Source of the DNA: Chromobacterium phragmitis
GTDB taxonomy: Bacteria > Pseudomonadota > Gammaproteobacteria > Burkholderiales > Chromobacteriaceae
Direction: 5' to 3'
NCBI RefSeq assembly: GCF_003325475.1
Contig: NZ_CP029495.1
Coordinates: forward strand, 248,001 to 312,000
Length of the DNA stretch: 64,000 nucleotides
The position numbers and the translations under genes are program-made. Shown piece after piece: positions 33,484-42,344 of the stretch (positions are counted from its first letter, which is position 1; each line of letters begins with the position of its first letter). The notes beneath the pieces are model-generated. The model saw only the letters and a program-made list of their open reading frames with translations, was not told the DNA's origin and did not search any database.

Positions 33484-34548
33484 ATGGAACCCGACAGCCT
33501 CGCCCACTCGCTGAGCCTGACCTTCCAGGTCTCCTTCCTGGACCTGATCCTCAGCGGCGACAACGCGCTGGTGATCGCGCTGGCCTGCCGCTCGCTGCCC
33601 GAGACGCTGCGCCGCCGCGCCGTGCTGTGGGGCACCGGCTGCGCCATCGTCCTGCGGGCGCTGCTGGCCTCGGCCGCCGGCGCGCTGCTGCGGGTGCCGA
33701 TGCTGAAGCTGATCGGCGCCGTCATCCTGCTGGCCATCGCCATCCAGCTGCTGCTGGGCGGAGACGAAGACGGCGGCGGCGAGGCGCTGGCGGAGCGCGC
33801 CGGCCACAGCCAGCAATTGTGGAACGCGGTGATGCTGGTGGTGGGCGCCGATCTGGCGCTGAGCCTGGACAATGTGGTGGCGCTGGCCGCCGCCGCCCAG
33901 GGTAGCGTGATGTTCCTGCTGCTGGGCCTGGCGCTCAGCGTGCCCTTGCTGATGTACGGCAGCCTGCTGCTGTCCAAGCTGATGGACGACTACCCGCTGC
34001 TGATCCCGGCCGGCGCCGCCGTGCTGGGCTGGCTGGCCGGCGGCCTGGCCGCCAGCGACGCGCTGTGGGGCGACTGGGTGGCCAGCCAGGCGCCGGCCCT
34101 GCTGGTCGTCGCGCCCATGCTGGGAGCCGGCTTCGTCCTGCTGGAAAGCCGCATCATCCGCGAACAGCGCGCCAGACTGCCGCCGCCGCCCCTTTCGCTA
34201 TCGATTCCCTTCGCCAGCCGCCTCGCCCGCCTTGGCGAGGCGAACGCGGATGCCGCGCCCTTCTCCCCGGTGCCGATCACGACCGCAGCCAAGCCGCATT
34301 CTCCAATGTCGGCGCTTTCGCCGGAGCCGGCTCGCCAGGCGCCCCCTCCGTCCGCGGCCTTCTCTACGACGCCCCCCGCGGCCAATGCCCCCGCTCTCGA
34401 CGAATCCGGCCTCCCGCCCGCTCTCAAGGCGCTGGTAGGATTGACGGCGGCCATAGGCGCCATCGCGCTGCTATGGCTGCTATGGCATCTGTTCAGCCAA
34501 GGTCTGCTGCCCGCTCCGCATCATCGCGCGCCGTCTCTGCACCCCTGA
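33484..34548 (+). CDS. TerC/YjbE-family membrane protein with Pro-rich extension
   Basis: The 354-aa protein has the TerC hallmark DLILSGDNALVIALA at 20-34 and a second copy-like motif, GADLALSLDNVVALAAA. Both belong to the seven-helix LysE-superfamily core (about 10-230). Members such as Alx and YjbE/MeeF-type proteins export or allocate manganese. After the core there is a Pro/Ala-rich stretch (about 235-310) and an extra helix (about 315-340), not part of the normal family length. AAGGAAT precedes the ATG, 24 bases after the NRAMP stop, so it is the fourth operon gene. Confidence 0.88.
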   Translation: MEPDSLAHSLSLTFQVSFLDLILSGDNALVIALACRSLPETLRRRAVLWGTGCAIVLRALLASAAGALLRVPMLKLIGAVILLAIAIQLLLGGDEDGGGEALAERAGHSQQLWNAVMLVVGADLALSLDNVVALAAAAQGSVMFLLLGLALSVPLLMYGSLLLSKLMDDYPLLIPAGAAVLGWLAGGLAASDALWGDWVASQAPALLVVAPMLGAGFVLLESRIIREQRARLPPPPLSLSIPFASRLARLGEANADAAPFSPVPITTAAKPHSPMSALSPEPARQAPPPSAAFSTTPPAANAPALDESGLPPALKALVGLTAAIGAIALLWLLWHLFSQGLLPAPHHRAPSLHP

Positions 34549-34930
34549 CAGCTGGTATGTATCTGGTATGCAACACATTGCGGCGCAGCATGGATAAGCC
34601 AGTCCATCATTAGCGCCTGCCGAACTGGCGTCGCCGCGCGCAACGACGCTGCCTCCCCGATTCGACAAAGCCCCCCTGAATTCAGACTCAACTGGAATGG
34701 CAAGCCTTTCCCCGCAAAGACAAAGGACATTGTCATTTTAGTGCTTTTGCGCCAAACACCACTATTGATTAACAGAAATCCTTTTATTTGAAAGTTAATA
34801 ATTACAAGTAGTACCTGTAAAAAAGTACAGTCTCATTTTTCCTCCTAGTCGCTACATTCCAATTTGCAATACCACTTCAATACAACTCACAACGCTTGTT
34901 TCCGTAGCCACGCACAAAGGGAGAGACAGA
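34549..34930 (+). promoter_or_regulatory. AT-rich upstream region of the chitinase gene
   Basis: The 382 bases carry no supported gene. From about 34735 the sequence turns strongly AT-rich, unlike the GC-rich flanks. An inverted repeat CTGTA (34815-34819) and TACAG (34826-34830) with a 6-base gap sits about 100 bases before the GTG start, a reasonable place for a regulator site. No convincing lux-box or CRP site was found. Regulation by chitin-derived sugars or quorum sensing is possible but not shown. Confidence 0.4.
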
Positions 34931-37303
34931 GTGAGCAAGACCCTGATGCTTGTGAAAAGCGGCCTGGCGGCCGGCGCCATCGGCGGCGTCGCGCTGGTGG
35001 CCGGCACTGCGCCGACCCATGCGCCCCAACCCGCCCAAGCCGCCGCGCATATGGTCAAAACCGCAGCCGCCAGCTGCGCCGACCCGGCCTGGAACGCGAC
35101 GACCGTCTATACCGGCGGCCAACGCGTCAGCTACCAGGACCAGACCTGGCAGGCCAAGTGGTGGACCCAGGGAAACACCCCGTCGGCCGGCGACGCCAGT
35201 CCCTGGCAATTGATCGGCCAGTGCGGCGGCGGCACGCCGTCCGATCCCCCTCTGGTCCAAGTGCCGCCGCCGACCGGCAACGCGCTGTGCCGTCCGGAGG
35301 CGCTGGCGCAGACCGGCGGCGTGGACGTGCCCTACTGCGCGGCCTATAAGCAAGGCGGCGCGGAACAGCTGGCCAACGGCAGCCGCCGCCGCATCATCGG
35401 CTACTTCACCAGTTGGCGCACCGGCAAGGACGGCAGCCCGGCCTACCTCGCCAGCGACATCCCCTGGAACAAGCTCACCCACATCAATTACGCCTTCGCC
35501 CACGTGGACGGCAACAACAAGCTGTCGGTCAATGAAACCGCGCCGGGCAACCCGGCCACCGACATGAGCTGGCCGGGCGTGGCCGGCGCCGAAATGGACG
35601 CCAGCCTGCCATACAAGGGCCACTTCAACCTGCTGACCCAGTACAAGCGCAAATTCCCCGGCGTGAAGACGCTGATCTCGGTAGGCGGCTGGGCGGAGAC
35701 CGGCGGCTATTTCGACGCCAGCGGCAAGCGGATCGACAGCGGCGGCTTCTACGCCATGAGCACCAACGCCGACGGCAGCGTCAACCAGGCCGGCATCAAC
35801 GCCTTCGCCGACTCCGCCGTCGCCTTCCTGCGCAAATACGGCTTCGACGGCGTGGACATCGACTTCGAATACCCCACCTCGATGAACGACGCCGGCAATC
35901 CGCTGGACTGGACCATCGCCAATGCCCGCCGCGGCGCCTTGAACAAGGGCTTCGTCGCGCTGGCGCAAACCTTGCGCGACCGGCTGGACCGGGCCGCCGC
36001 CCAGGACGGGCGCTATTACCAGCTGACCGCCGCCGTGCCTGCCTCCGGCTACCTGCTGCGCGGCATGGAGGCCTTCCAGGGATTGCGCTACTTCGACTTC
36101 GTCAACGTGATGTCCTATGACCTGCATGGCGCCTGGAACGAATTCGTCGGCCCCAACGCCGCGTTGTACGACGATGGCAAAGACGCCGAACTGGCGCGCT
36201 GGAGCGTATACACCACCCCGCAATACGGCGGCATCGGCTACCTGAACACCGACTGGTCCTACCACTACTACCGCGGCGGCCTGCCCGCCTCGCGCGTCAA
36301 CATGGGCGTGCCCTACTACACCCGCGGCTGGAAAAACGTGAGCGGCGGCAGCAACGGCCTGTGGGGAACCGCGGTGGGCGGCAATTGCCCGACCGGCCTG
36401 AAAACCTGCGGCGACGGCGCGGTAGGCATCGACAACCTCTGGCATGACCTGGATGAGAAAGGCCAGGAAGTGCCTGGCGGCTCCAACCCGATGTGGCACG
36501 CCAAGAACCTGGAGAAAGGCTTGGCCGGCAGCTACCTGGCATCCTACGGCGTCGACCCTTCGCTGCCGATCAACCAGCTCGTCGGCAGCTACCAGCGCAA
36601 CTACAACGCCACGCTGGCCGCCCCATGGCTGTGGAACGCCAGCAAACGGGTGTTCCTGTCCACCGAAGACGAACAATCTCTGGCGCAGAAAGCGGCCTGG
36701 ATAGACGCCAACAACGTCGGCGGCGTGATGTTCTGGGAGCTGGCGGGCGACTACGACTGGAAACCGCAGCGCAACAACGGCCAAGGCGAGTACTTCATCG
36801 GCAATACGCTGACCAACTTACTGCACAACGCCTTCAGCCAGCCGGCCAAGGTTAGCGCCCGCCGCGCCGACGCCTCCCCGGCGCCGACCGCGGCGATAGA
36901 CGTGGGCTTCAGCCTGAGCGGCTTCAAGCTGGGCGATCAGAACTATCCGATCAACCCCAAGCTGACCATCGTCAACCGTTCCCAAACCACGCTGCCCGGC
37001 GGCACCGAGTTCCAGTTCGACGTGCCCACCTCGGCGCCGGCCAATATCGCCGACCAGTCCGGCTTCGGCCTCAAGGTGATCAGCGCCGGCCACAGCGGCA
37101 ACAACATCGGCGGCCTGAAGGGCGACTTCAACCGCGTGTCGGTGAAGCTGCCCAGCTGGCAGAGCCTGGGCGCCGGACAGAGCGTGACGCTGGACGTGGT
37201 GTACTACCTGCCCATTTCCGGACCCAGCCACTACACGGTGGGCCTGAACGGCAAGACTTACGCCATCCGCGACGAGGCGCCCTACTTGCCTTATCTGCGC
37301 TGA
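34931..37303 (+). CDS. Secreted GH18 chitinase, three domains
   Basis: The 790-aa secreted enzyme hydrolyses chitin. An N-terminal export signal (about 1-37) is followed by a CBM5/12-type chitin-binding module (about 50-98: WNATTVYTGGQRVSYQDQTW). The GH18 catalytic domain spans about 152-630, with the DxxDxDxE motif DGVDIDFE at 306-313; E313 is the acid/base. A C-terminal ChiC-like domain (about 655-790) is also found in Aeromonas and Vibrio chitinases. The start is GTG at 34931 with AGGGAGA upstream. It is a single gene, ended by the hairpin at 37355. Confidence 0.95.
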   Translation: MSKTLMLVKSGLAAGAIGGVALVAGTAPTHAPQPAQAAAHMVKTAAASCADPAWNATTVYTGGQRVSYQDQTWQAKWWTQGNTPSAGDASPWQLIGQCGGGTPSDPPLVQVPPPTGNALCRPEALAQTGGVDVPYCAAYKQGGAEQLANGSRRRIIGYFTSWRTGKDGSPAYLASDIPWNKLTHINYAFAHVDGNNKLSVNETAPGNPATDMSWPGVAGAEMDASLPYKGHFNLLTQYKRKFPGVKTLISVGGWAETGGYFDASGKRIDSGGFYAMSTNADGSVNQAGINAFADSAVAFLRKYGFDGVDIDFEYPTSMNDAGNPLDWTIANARRGALNKGFVALAQTLRDRLDRAAAQDGRYYQLTAAVPASGYLLRGMEAFQGLRYFDFVNVMSYDLHGAWNEFVGPNAALYDDGKDAELARWSVYTTPQYGGIGYLNTDWSYHYYRGGLPASRVNMGVPYYTRGWKNVSGGSNGLWGTAVGGNCPTGLKTCGDGAVGIDNLWHDLDEKGQEVPGGSNPMWHAKNLEKGLAGSYLASYGVDPSLPINQLVGSYQRNYNATLAAPWLWNASKRVFLSTEDEQSLAQKAAWIDANNVGGVMFWELAGDYDWKPQRNNGQGEYFIGNTLTNLLHNAFSQPAKVSARRADASPAPTAAIDVGFSLSGFKLGDQNYPINPKLTIVNRSQTTLPGGTEFQFDVPTSAPANIADQSGFGLKVISAGHSGNNIGGLKGDFNRVSVKLPSWQSLGAGQSVTLDVVYYLPISGPSHYTVGLNGKTYAIRDEAPYLPYLR

Positions 37304-37307
37304 GCGC

Positions 37308-37508
37308 TCAGCCCTCTCGGGGGCTGTCGATTCGAATCCCTTGTTCCTCCGCTTGCGGCCGGTTTGCTCCGGCCGCCTTTTTTTCGCTCTCTTCCCACTG
37401 CATCACCTCGTTCAACCGGCTCAAGGCCTGTTGCGGGTCGATGCCGAGCAACTTGCGCTGCCCCCGCAGGTAATGCTGGAAAAAACGAGACAGTGAATGA
37501 TTGGCCAT
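37308..37508 (-). CDS. Small hypothetical protein, 66 aa
   Basis: I do not recognise this protein. It starts MANHSLSRFFQHYLRGQRKL, continues as LGIDPQQALSRLNEVMQWEE and ends in a charged, low-complexity tail. AAGGAG lies 7 bases before the ATG at 37508; the frame is open further upstream but without a start signal. It diverges from the SgrR-like regulator with an 86-base gap, so it may be that regulator's target. Its 3' part overlaps the chitinase terminator on the opposite strand. Confidence 0.6.
   Translation of the reverse strand: MANHSLSRFFQHYLRGQRKLLGIDPQQALSRLNEVMQWEESEKKAAGANRPQAEEQGIRIDSPREG
37355..37384 (+). terminator. Chitinase terminator lying inside an antisense gene
   Basis: GCGGCCGG (37355-37362) pairs perfectly with CCGGCCGC (37369-37376) around TTTGCT and is followed by C and seven T. 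It is an excellent + strand terminator 52 bases after the chitinase stop, but it lies within the 66-aa reading frame on the other strand. Confidence 0.88.
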
Positions 37509-37594
37509 GCTGGACTCCTTGTGCTGGAGGCCGTATTGTCGCGCCAATAATGGGAACAAAAAATTGCTGAACTTTTACTACAAATTTCCTCTTT

Positions 37595-39280
37595 ATGAAC
37601 CATAAACGCCTGTTGCAACAATACAGCCGCCTGCACCAGCGCTTTGAGGGGCAAGATGTCGACACCTCGCTGCAGGAACTGTCCGAACTGCTGTGCTGCA
37701 CTCGCCGCCACATGCGCAGCCTGCTGGCGCAAATGCAGGCGCTTGGCTGGCTGGACTGGGCCGCCCGGCCCGGCCGCGGCCAACGCTCCCGGCTACGCTT
37801 CCTGCGCGGCGTCGCCGAATTGCAGCGACAGCAGGCGGAACAATTGCTGGAACAGGGCCGCGTGGAGCAGGCGGTGGCGCTGCTGGACGACGACCCTCGC
37901 CAGCTGGCACCGCTGCTGCTGTCGCGGCTTGGACACCGCTGGAACCAGGACCGCCAAGTGCTGGGCGTGCCCTATTACCGGCCGTTGCCCAATCTGACGC
38001 CGGTGACGCCGCTGCGGCGCTCCGAACGCCATCTGGTGGCCCAGATTTTCAATGGCCTCACCCGGCTAAATGAGGAAAAAGGGGAAATAGAAGGCGATCT
38101 CGCCCATCACTGGGAACAACACTCCGATCGGGAATGGCATTTCCACCTGCGCCCGCGCGTACGCTGGCATGACGGCCGCGAGCTGAGCCTGGACGACATC
38201 GCCGCCGCCATAGCCAGGCTGCGGCGGCAGCCGCTGTTCTCCCACCTGGAATCGGTTCAGCGGCTGTCGCCGCGCAGCATCGCGCTGCGGCTGTCCGAAT
38301 CCGATCCCTGGCTGCCGAGGCTGCTGGCCGATCCGGCCGCGTTGATCCTGCCCGCCGACCACGAAACCCGCGCCGGCTTCGCCTCCCGCCCCGTAGGAAC
38401 CGGCCCTTACCGAGTAGCGGTCAACGACGAACACCGGCTGTCGCTGCAAGCCTTCGACGATTACTTCGGCCTGCGGGCGCTGCTGGACCAGGTGGACATC
38501 TGGATGGTGCCCAAGCTGGGCGATCAGCTGGCGCTGGATGTCAAGGGCGCTTGCGACCTGACAGTGGAGATCAATCCGCAACCGGTTGCGGAGCAAACCG
38601 AGATGGCGCTGGAGACCGGAGTCTACTACCTGCTCTGCGACGGCCGATCGGAAACGATGCGGAGCGACGCCGTCCGCCGGTGGCTGGCGCAGACGCTGGC
38701 ACCGCTGGCCGTCATGCAGCAAACGCCCGCCGCCGTCCGCCAATACTGGGTGGCCGCATCCGGCTTGCTGCCGCGCTGGCACCACAGCGAGCCGCAGGCG
38801 CCGCCCGCTGCGCCGGCCATCCGCAGCCTGCGGCTGGCTTATTACGAGCAACATCCGGAATACCGGCAGATCGCTGACGCCATCACGCAATGCCTGGCGC
38901 CGCTCGGCATCGAGCTGCGCTGCCAGGTCCACAGCTACCAGGACTGGGAGCGGGGCCTGGCGGAAACCGACTTGTGGCTGGGCACGGTCAACTTCAGCAG
39001 CGACGTCGACTACGCGGTGCCGGCCTGGCTGCTGGGCACGCCGCTGCTGCGCCGCTGCCTGGAGCCGGCGCTGCCGATGGACGAGTGGCTGCGCGGCTGG
39101 CGCGCGGGCTCGCAGCAGGCGAGCGGTCTGGCGGCGCAGGTGGTCAGGCGACATTGGATGCTGCCGCTGTTCCATAACTGGCTGCGGCTGAAAGGGCCTG
39201 GCCAGATCGAGGATTTCCGGCTGAACAGCATGGGCTGGTTCGACTTCAAGTCCGCCTGGCTGCGGCCCCAAACCAGTTGA
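37595..39280 (+). CDS. SgrR-like transcriptional regulator
   Basis: The 561-aa protein has an N-terminal SgrR-type winged HTH (1-115: RLLQQYSRLHQRFEG, LQELSELLCCTRRHMRSLLA). It is fused to an oligopeptide/nickel-type periplasmic-binding-like domain (SBP_bac_5, about 165-450). There is no signal peptide, so it is a cytoplasmic sensor. E. coli SgrR responds to glucose-phosphate stress and drives the divergent sgrS sRNA. Here the divergent neighbour is a 66-aa gene, so the ligand may differ. The Shine-Dalgarno is poor. Confidence 0.87.
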   Translation: MNHKRLLQQYSRLHQRFEGQDVDTSLQELSELLCCTRRHMRSLLAQMQALGWLDWAARPGRGQRSRLRFLRGVAELQRQQAEQLLEQGRVEQAVALLDDDPRQLAPLLLSRLGHRWNQDRQVLGVPYYRPLPNLTPVTPLRRSERHLVAQIFNGLTRLNEEKGEIEGDLAHHWEQHSDREWHFHLRPRVRWHDGRELSLDDIAAAIARLRRQPLFSHLESVQRLSPRSIALRLSESDPWLPRLLADPAALILPADHETRAGFASRPVGTGPYRVAVNDEHRLSLQAFDDYFGLRALLDQVDIWMVPKLGDQLALDVKGACDLTVEINPQPVAEQTEMALETGVYYLLCDGRSETMRSDAVRRWLAQTLAPLAVMQQTPAAVRQYWVAASGLLPRWHHSEPQAPPAAPAIRSLRLAYYEQHPEYRQIADAITQCLAPLGIELRCQVHSYQDWERGLAETDLWLGTVNFSSDVDYAVPAWLLGTPLLRRCLEPALPMDEWLRGWRAGSQQASGLAAQVVRRHWMLPLFHNWLRLKGPGQIEDFRLNSMGWFDFKSAWLRPQTS

Positions 39281-39289
39281 ACGCTCCGC

Positions 39290-39862
39290 TCAGTTATACG
39301 GCAGCTCGTACACCTGCAGCGTTTGCAAGGCCAGCGGATTCACCGACTCCACCTTGCCGCTGCGGTAGTCGACGATCAACGGATGCCGTGCCGGATCACA
39401 GGTGGTCGCGACGCCGCCAACCCTGTCCCCGCCGGAAATATTGACCGAAGTCGGCCCCACGCCGGAAGGCTTGCGGTCCAGATTGCTCAGTTCCAGCGCG
39501 TTGGCCAGATCGCCCGACAGCAACAGCGGACGCACGCCGCGCGGGTGGTTCCGCACGCACAGAAAGGACTGGAAATAACGCACCTTGCGGTCGTTGATCA
39601 GATAGAAGTTGTTGTCGTAAAGCGCCTCGTTGACCACATAGGCCATATCCTGCGCCTCTCCCAGCGCGCCTGCCGCGTTGACGATGAAGCGGCTGCCCGG
39701 CTTCAAACACCCCAGGCGCTGATCCAGCCACATGTCATCCTTCCCCGCCGCCGCGCACTTGAGCGGCCCTTGATAGGGCTTGACCGCTTCCATCGCGCGC
39801 GCGGGCATGGCCAGACAGGCCGCCAGCGGCAGCCACAACAATAATTGCAGTATTTTGCGCAT
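39290..39862 (-). CDS. Exported hypothetical protein, 190 aa
   Basis: I do not recognise this protein. From the methionine at 39862 it has a classic signal peptide (MRKILQLLLWLPLAACLAMP then ARA). The mature part is beta-rich with three cysteines (GPLKCAAAGK, QRLGCLKPGS, FLCVRNHPRG) plus TTCDPARHP. The starts at 39871 and 39877 are also possible; the 5' extension to 39958 is not signal-like. It converges with the SgrR-like gene, only 9 bases apart and without a visible terminator. Probably periplasmic. Confidence 0.7.
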   Translation of the reverse strand: MRKILQLLLWLPLAACLAMPARAMEAVKPYQGPLKCAAAGKDDMWLDQRLGCLKPGSRFIVNAAGALGEAQDMAYVVNEALYDNNFYLINDRKVRYFQSFLCVRNHPRGVRPLLLSGDLANALELSNLDRKPSGVGPTSVNISGGDRVGGVATTCDPARHPLIVDYRSGKVESVNPLALQTLQVYELPYN

Positions 39863-40354
39863 TTTCAGCATCACCATAAGCAGAATGCATGCCCGGCAAC
39901 CGCCCGCAGGCGAGATGCCGAGCGGCCGCCATGCCCCAGCCCTGGCTCGCTCATCCATGATGTTCCACGCCGCGCGCCGCGCGCCTCATTGTTTTTTCTC
40001 CCGGCCCCTCCCCAGGATGCCGGGCCGCGCGGCATGCGCGCAACCCTGCAGCATATTCCCTGGAAAACGTTATGTCATTAGAAATTTCCCCCTTCTGCCA
40101 TTTCGCATGGCGACTCCGCGACAACCCGCCGGATCGCGACGCTTACGGGGGACTCTCCAGAATCAAGATTTCCGCATGGCCGGCGCCGATCGCCCCCCCT
40201 CCGGCCATGCCCATCCAGAATGACAATGAGTTGCCGCTCCGCCCGGCAATGGATTGCCAACTCGGGCCAATCCCCTCTGCATACTCGCCTATAGTGGAAT
40301 CCTGCTTCCGCATCTGCGCCACCATGCGTTTTCCATTCCCGGAGGAATAGATTC
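39863..40354. other. Intergenic region before the tandem chemoreceptors
   Basis: The 492 bases between divergent genes contain no supported coding frame. No clear sigma-28 motif for chemotaxis genes was found. The only firm element is the ribosome binding site GGAGGA at 40341-40346 in front of the first receptor. Confidence 0.5.
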
Positions 40355-42340
40355 ATGCTGTCCAGAATGTCGATCGCCAGCAAGCTGCTGCTGCTGCTCA
40401 TCCCCTTTTCCGCCGCCTTGATCATCCTTGCCTGCATCCTGTCTCTGGCGCGGCTGCAAACCCTGAACGAGCTGCAGCGCTCCGACCGCCTGATCGGCAT
40501 CGCAGGCGGCGCCAGCCAGCTGATACACGACTTGCAGACCGAGCGCGGCCTCAGCAACGGCTTTCTCAGCGGACAAGCCACGGCGCCGCCTGCGCCGCTG
40601 CAAGCCGCCCGCGCCAACAGCGACAAGGCGCTGGCCGCTTTCTCCTCCGTCAGCGGCGAGCTAGGCGACGCCAAGCTGAACGAACGGCTAAGCTCGCTGA
40701 ACGGGAAGTTGCAGGAACTGGGCCAGTTGCGCGGGAATGTGGAAAAGCGCGGCGTCTCCGCGCCTGACGCCTTCTCCGCCTATTCCAGCGACATCGACTC
40801 GCTGATCGGCCTGATCGCCCGCCTGGCCCAGGCCAACAACGACGGCGATCTGTTGCGCAGCACCATGGCTCTGCTCAATCTGCAGTGCGAGAAAGAATTC
40901 GCCGGGCGCGAGCGCGGCTACGTCAACGGCCTGCTGCAAGGCGGCGTGCTCAATCAGCAGAGCCACGCGCAGGCCGCCAGCCTGGCCGCCAAACAGGATG
41001 CCTGCGCCAATCAGTTCAAGCTGATCGCCGACGATACCCTGCGGGGCCAGAAGGAAGCGCTGGACGGCGGCGATGAAACCCGCACGGTGCAAGCGCTGCG
41101 CGCCAAGGTGATGGGCCAACCGCTAGGCCAGACGGTGGGCGTGTCGCCCGGCGAATGGTTCCAGGCCACCAGCAAGCGCATCGATGCGTTGAAAGCCGAA
41201 CAAGACCAGCTGCTCCAGCAAATGTCCGACATGGTGGCCGCCAAGGTGAGCCAGGCCCGCTCCGACCTGACGCTGACCATGGGCGGATCCGCGTTGGTGA
41301 TTTTGCTGCTATGCGGCCTGGGCTTCTCCATCTACCGCGGCATTCACGTGCCGGTGCAGCGGCTGGAAGACCTGATGACCACGATGAGCCAGGATTTCGA
41401 CCTGCGTCCGCGCGCGACGATACATGGCCATGACGAGATCGCGCGCATGGGCCAGGCCTTCGACCACCTGGTGGACGCCTTCGCCCACACCCTGAGCGAA
41501 GTCAACCGCAACGCCCACACCCTGGTGGAAGCCGCCAACAGCATGCTGGACATCGCCGACCGCGCCGCCAAGGCATCGGAGACGCAAAGCCAGTCGGCGA
41601 CGGAAATCGCCGCCGCCGTCGAGCAGATGTCGGCCGGCATCGAATCGGTCACCTCCAACACCCAGCAATCGCTGACCCTCGCCCAACAGATGCAGCGCAG
41701 CGTCAGCGACGGCCGCGAGCGAATGGGCGACACCACGTCCGCCATGCACCAGACCTCCACGGTGCTCAGCGACGCCGGCAACCGCATCGAATCGCTGCAG
41801 CAAAAGTCGGAGGATATCCGCTCCATCATCACCGCCATCCGAGAAATCGCCGACCAGACCAATCTACTGGCGCTGAACGCCGCCATCGAAGCCGCCCGCG
41901 CCGGCGAGATGGGCCGCGGCTTCGCCGTGGTGGCAGACGAGGTGCGCAAGCTGGCGGAACGCACCGGCAAGGAAACGCTGGACATCACCGCGCTGATAGA
42001 GGACATCCGCGGCGAGACCCAGACCGCAGCCCACCACATGCAAGAAGCGCAGGAAAAGATGGACACCGGCCTGCAGATGGTCAACCGCACCGTCGACGAT
42101 CTGGAACAGATACACAGCGAAGCCGGCCATGCGGCCAGCAAGAGCCAGGACACCGCCAGCGCCATGGTCGAGCAAACCTCGGCCAGCAACGAGGTGGCCA
42201 CCAACATCAGCGTGATCGCCTCGCTGGCCGAGGACAATGCCTCGCTGGTGCAGGAAGTGGCCAAACTGTCCGACCGGCTGAACGCGTCGGCGGGAGAGCT
42301 GGTGCGGCTGGTGGACCGCTTCAAGCATCTGACGGAATGA
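40355..42340 (+). CDS. NIT-domain methyl-accepting chemotaxis protein, first of pair
   Basis: The 661-aa receptor has TM1 (about 9-30), a periplasmic NIT-type helical domain (about 45-300) marked by IHDLQTERGLSNGFLSG, TM2 (about 306-326), HAMP, and an MA signalling domain with tip AIREIADQTNLLALNAAIE. NIT domains were first described as nitrate/nitrite sensors, but ligand binding is proven for few. GGAGGA at 40341 supports the start. It lies 4 bases from a second NIT receptor, so the two are co-transcribed. Confidence 0.92.
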   Translation: MLSRMSIASKLLLLLIPFSAALIILACILSLARLQTLNELQRSDRLIGIAGGASQLIHDLQTERGLSNGFLSGQATAPPAPLQAARANSDKALAAFSSVSGELGDAKLNERLSSLNGKLQELGQLRGNVEKRGVSAPDAFSAYSSDIDSLIGLIARLAQANNDGDLLRSTMALLNLQCEKEFAGRERGYVNGLLQGGVLNQQSHAQAASLAAKQDACANQFKLIADDTLRGQKEALDGGDETRTVQALRAKVMGQPLGQTVGVSPGEWFQATSKRIDALKAEQDQLLQQMSDMVAAKVSQARSDLTLTMGGSALVILLLCGLGFSIYRGIHVPVQRLEDLMTTMSQDFDLRPRATIHGHDEIARMGQAFDHLVDAFAHTLSEVNRNAHTLVEAANSMLDIADRAAKASETQSQSATEIAAAVEQMSAGIESVTSNTQQSLTLAQQMQRSVSDGRERMGDTTSAMHQTSTVLSDAGNRIESLQQKSEDIRSIITAIREIADQTNLLALNAAIEAARAGEMGRGFAVVADEVRKLAERTGKETLDITALIEDIRGETQTAAHHMQEAQEKMDTGLQMVNRTVDDLEQIHSEAGHAASKSQDTASAMVEQTSASNEVATNISVIASLAEDNASLVQEVAKLSDRLNASAGELVRLVDRFKHLTE

Positions 42341-42344
42341 GGCC

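Noticed and set aside
34549..34930. A lux-box for a CviR-type quorum regulator before the chitinase
   Set aside because: No sequence close to a CTG-N10-CAG type site with correct flanks was found; the CTGTA-N6-TACAG repeat is AT-rich and not a good match.
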